Shown in pieces: positions 63,601 to 64,000 of a stretch of 64,000 nt of DNA. The stretch's first letter is position 1. The number at the start of each line of letters is the position of its first letter. Source of the DNA: Pelecanus crispus. Its lineage: Eukaryota; Chordata; Aves; Pelecaniformes; Pelecanidae. A model generated the notes under the pieces. That model saw nothing but the letters and a program-made list of their open reading frames with translations, had not been told where the DNA came from and ran no database searches. Made by a program: the position numbers and the translations under genes. The DNA is taken from positions 3,609,501 through 3,673,500 of the forward strand of contig NC_134660.1 in assembly GCF_030463565.1 (NCBI RefSeq), given 5' to 3'.

Positions 63601-64000
63601 GAGCAAAAGGCTCTCTCCACGCTTTCCCTCCCCGGGGGAAGTCAAATGCGGGTCTTGAGTATTCACCACAGAAAGTTTCCTGCTCCCTCTGAAGCAGGGT
63701 CACGATAATCTGTTGGTTGGAAGGGAAAAAACTAATTCCTATTGAGAAAAAAAGCTTTCAGAAGAAAGGGTACTGGGCAGGGGAACAGCTTGCTCCAGGT
63801 GCCACCTGTGGCCACCCAGCACTCCTTTATCCGCACAGCACAACAAACTTCTCTTTCCATTCCTCCACATAAAAGCTGAGCGACGTGCACACATATAAGA
63901 AAGCCAAAAAACCCTACAGGGCTTACAAAACATGACACAGTGCTGCACAAGCTCCTTTCCCTGGGGAGAGTGGAAGGAAACAAGCGTGTGACAGTTACTC
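57661..64000. other. Region beyond VAT1 without a recognised gene
   Basis: No coding exon of RND2 (the next gene in human) or of any other family I know was found on either strand, although open frames of up to 250 codons exist by chance. Composition is mixed. Notable spots are a pyrimidine tract at 57680-57708 and an AT-rich homeobox-motif block at about 62395-62640. Confidence 0.55.
62395..62640. promoter_or_regulatory. AT-rich block that resembles a conserved non-coding element
   Basis: CpG-poor, AT-rich sequence with several homeodomain-type cores (GTTATAATGAG, AAATTAAATTG, CTTCATTAATGCC) and an AP-1-like TGAGTCA at about 62489 (AGTGAGTCAGATCAG). It has no simple-repeat or transposon look except a T run near 62560. 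It stands out from its surroundings as possible enhancer sequence; conservation cannot be tested here. Confidence 0.3.

Overview
The window looks like a gene-dense, GC-rich stretch of a bird genome, probably a microchromosome. Three things point that way. There are several 5'-truncated CR1 LINE tails. Introns are short and CpG islands dense. The gene order also matches the vertebrate block AOC2/AOC3 - G6PC1 - AARSD1 - PTGES3L - RUNDC1 - RPL27 - IFI35 - VAT1 (human 17q21.31; I recall chicken chromosome 27 as the counterpart). No prokaryotic or viral gene and no tRNA was recognised. All exon models below were built by hand from splice sites, phase and recalled protein families.

Layout. 1-7.06 kb: two tandem copper amine oxidase genes on the + strand, the last three coding exons of one and a complete second one. 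7.06-11.1 kb: intergenic, then a TATA-containing promoter and the five exons of G6PC1 (+, 11.13-14.92 kb). 19.46-24.30 kb: AARSD1 (-, 12 exons), convergent with G6PC1. 25.30-27.38 kb: PTGES3L (-, 7 exons), just upstream of AARSD1 on the same strand. 27.38-27.85 kb: GC-box bidirectional promoter shared with RUNDC1 (+, 5 exons, to 31.79 kb). 32.96-35.19 kb: RPL27 (+). 36.74-40.30 kb: IFI35 (+) behind an ISRE. 40.97-47.4 kb: a second ISRE-driven gene (+) coding about 1164 residues, with an N-terminal IFI35/RBM43-like module, KH-like repeats, a degenerate RING and a Deltex C-terminal domain. 52.06-57.19 kb: VAT1 (-), convergent with it. 57.2-64 kb: VAT1 CpG island, then sequence with no gene I can support. 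RND2, next to VAT1 in human, was not found.

The block mixes housekeeping genes (RPL27, AARSD1, VAT1), a liver/kidney glucose-output gene (G6PC1), a vascular/secreted amine oxidase family and an interferon-inducible pair (IFI35 and the Deltex-like gene). The pair shares promoter logic, a protein module and an intron position, and is the most interesting part of the window. Tandem repeats are frequent: a coding 15-bp minisatellite in IFI35, a 54-bp homopurine minisatellite, an intron made almost wholly of GGGGCC-type repeat, a CR1-derived ATTCT array and a 25-base poly-C run.
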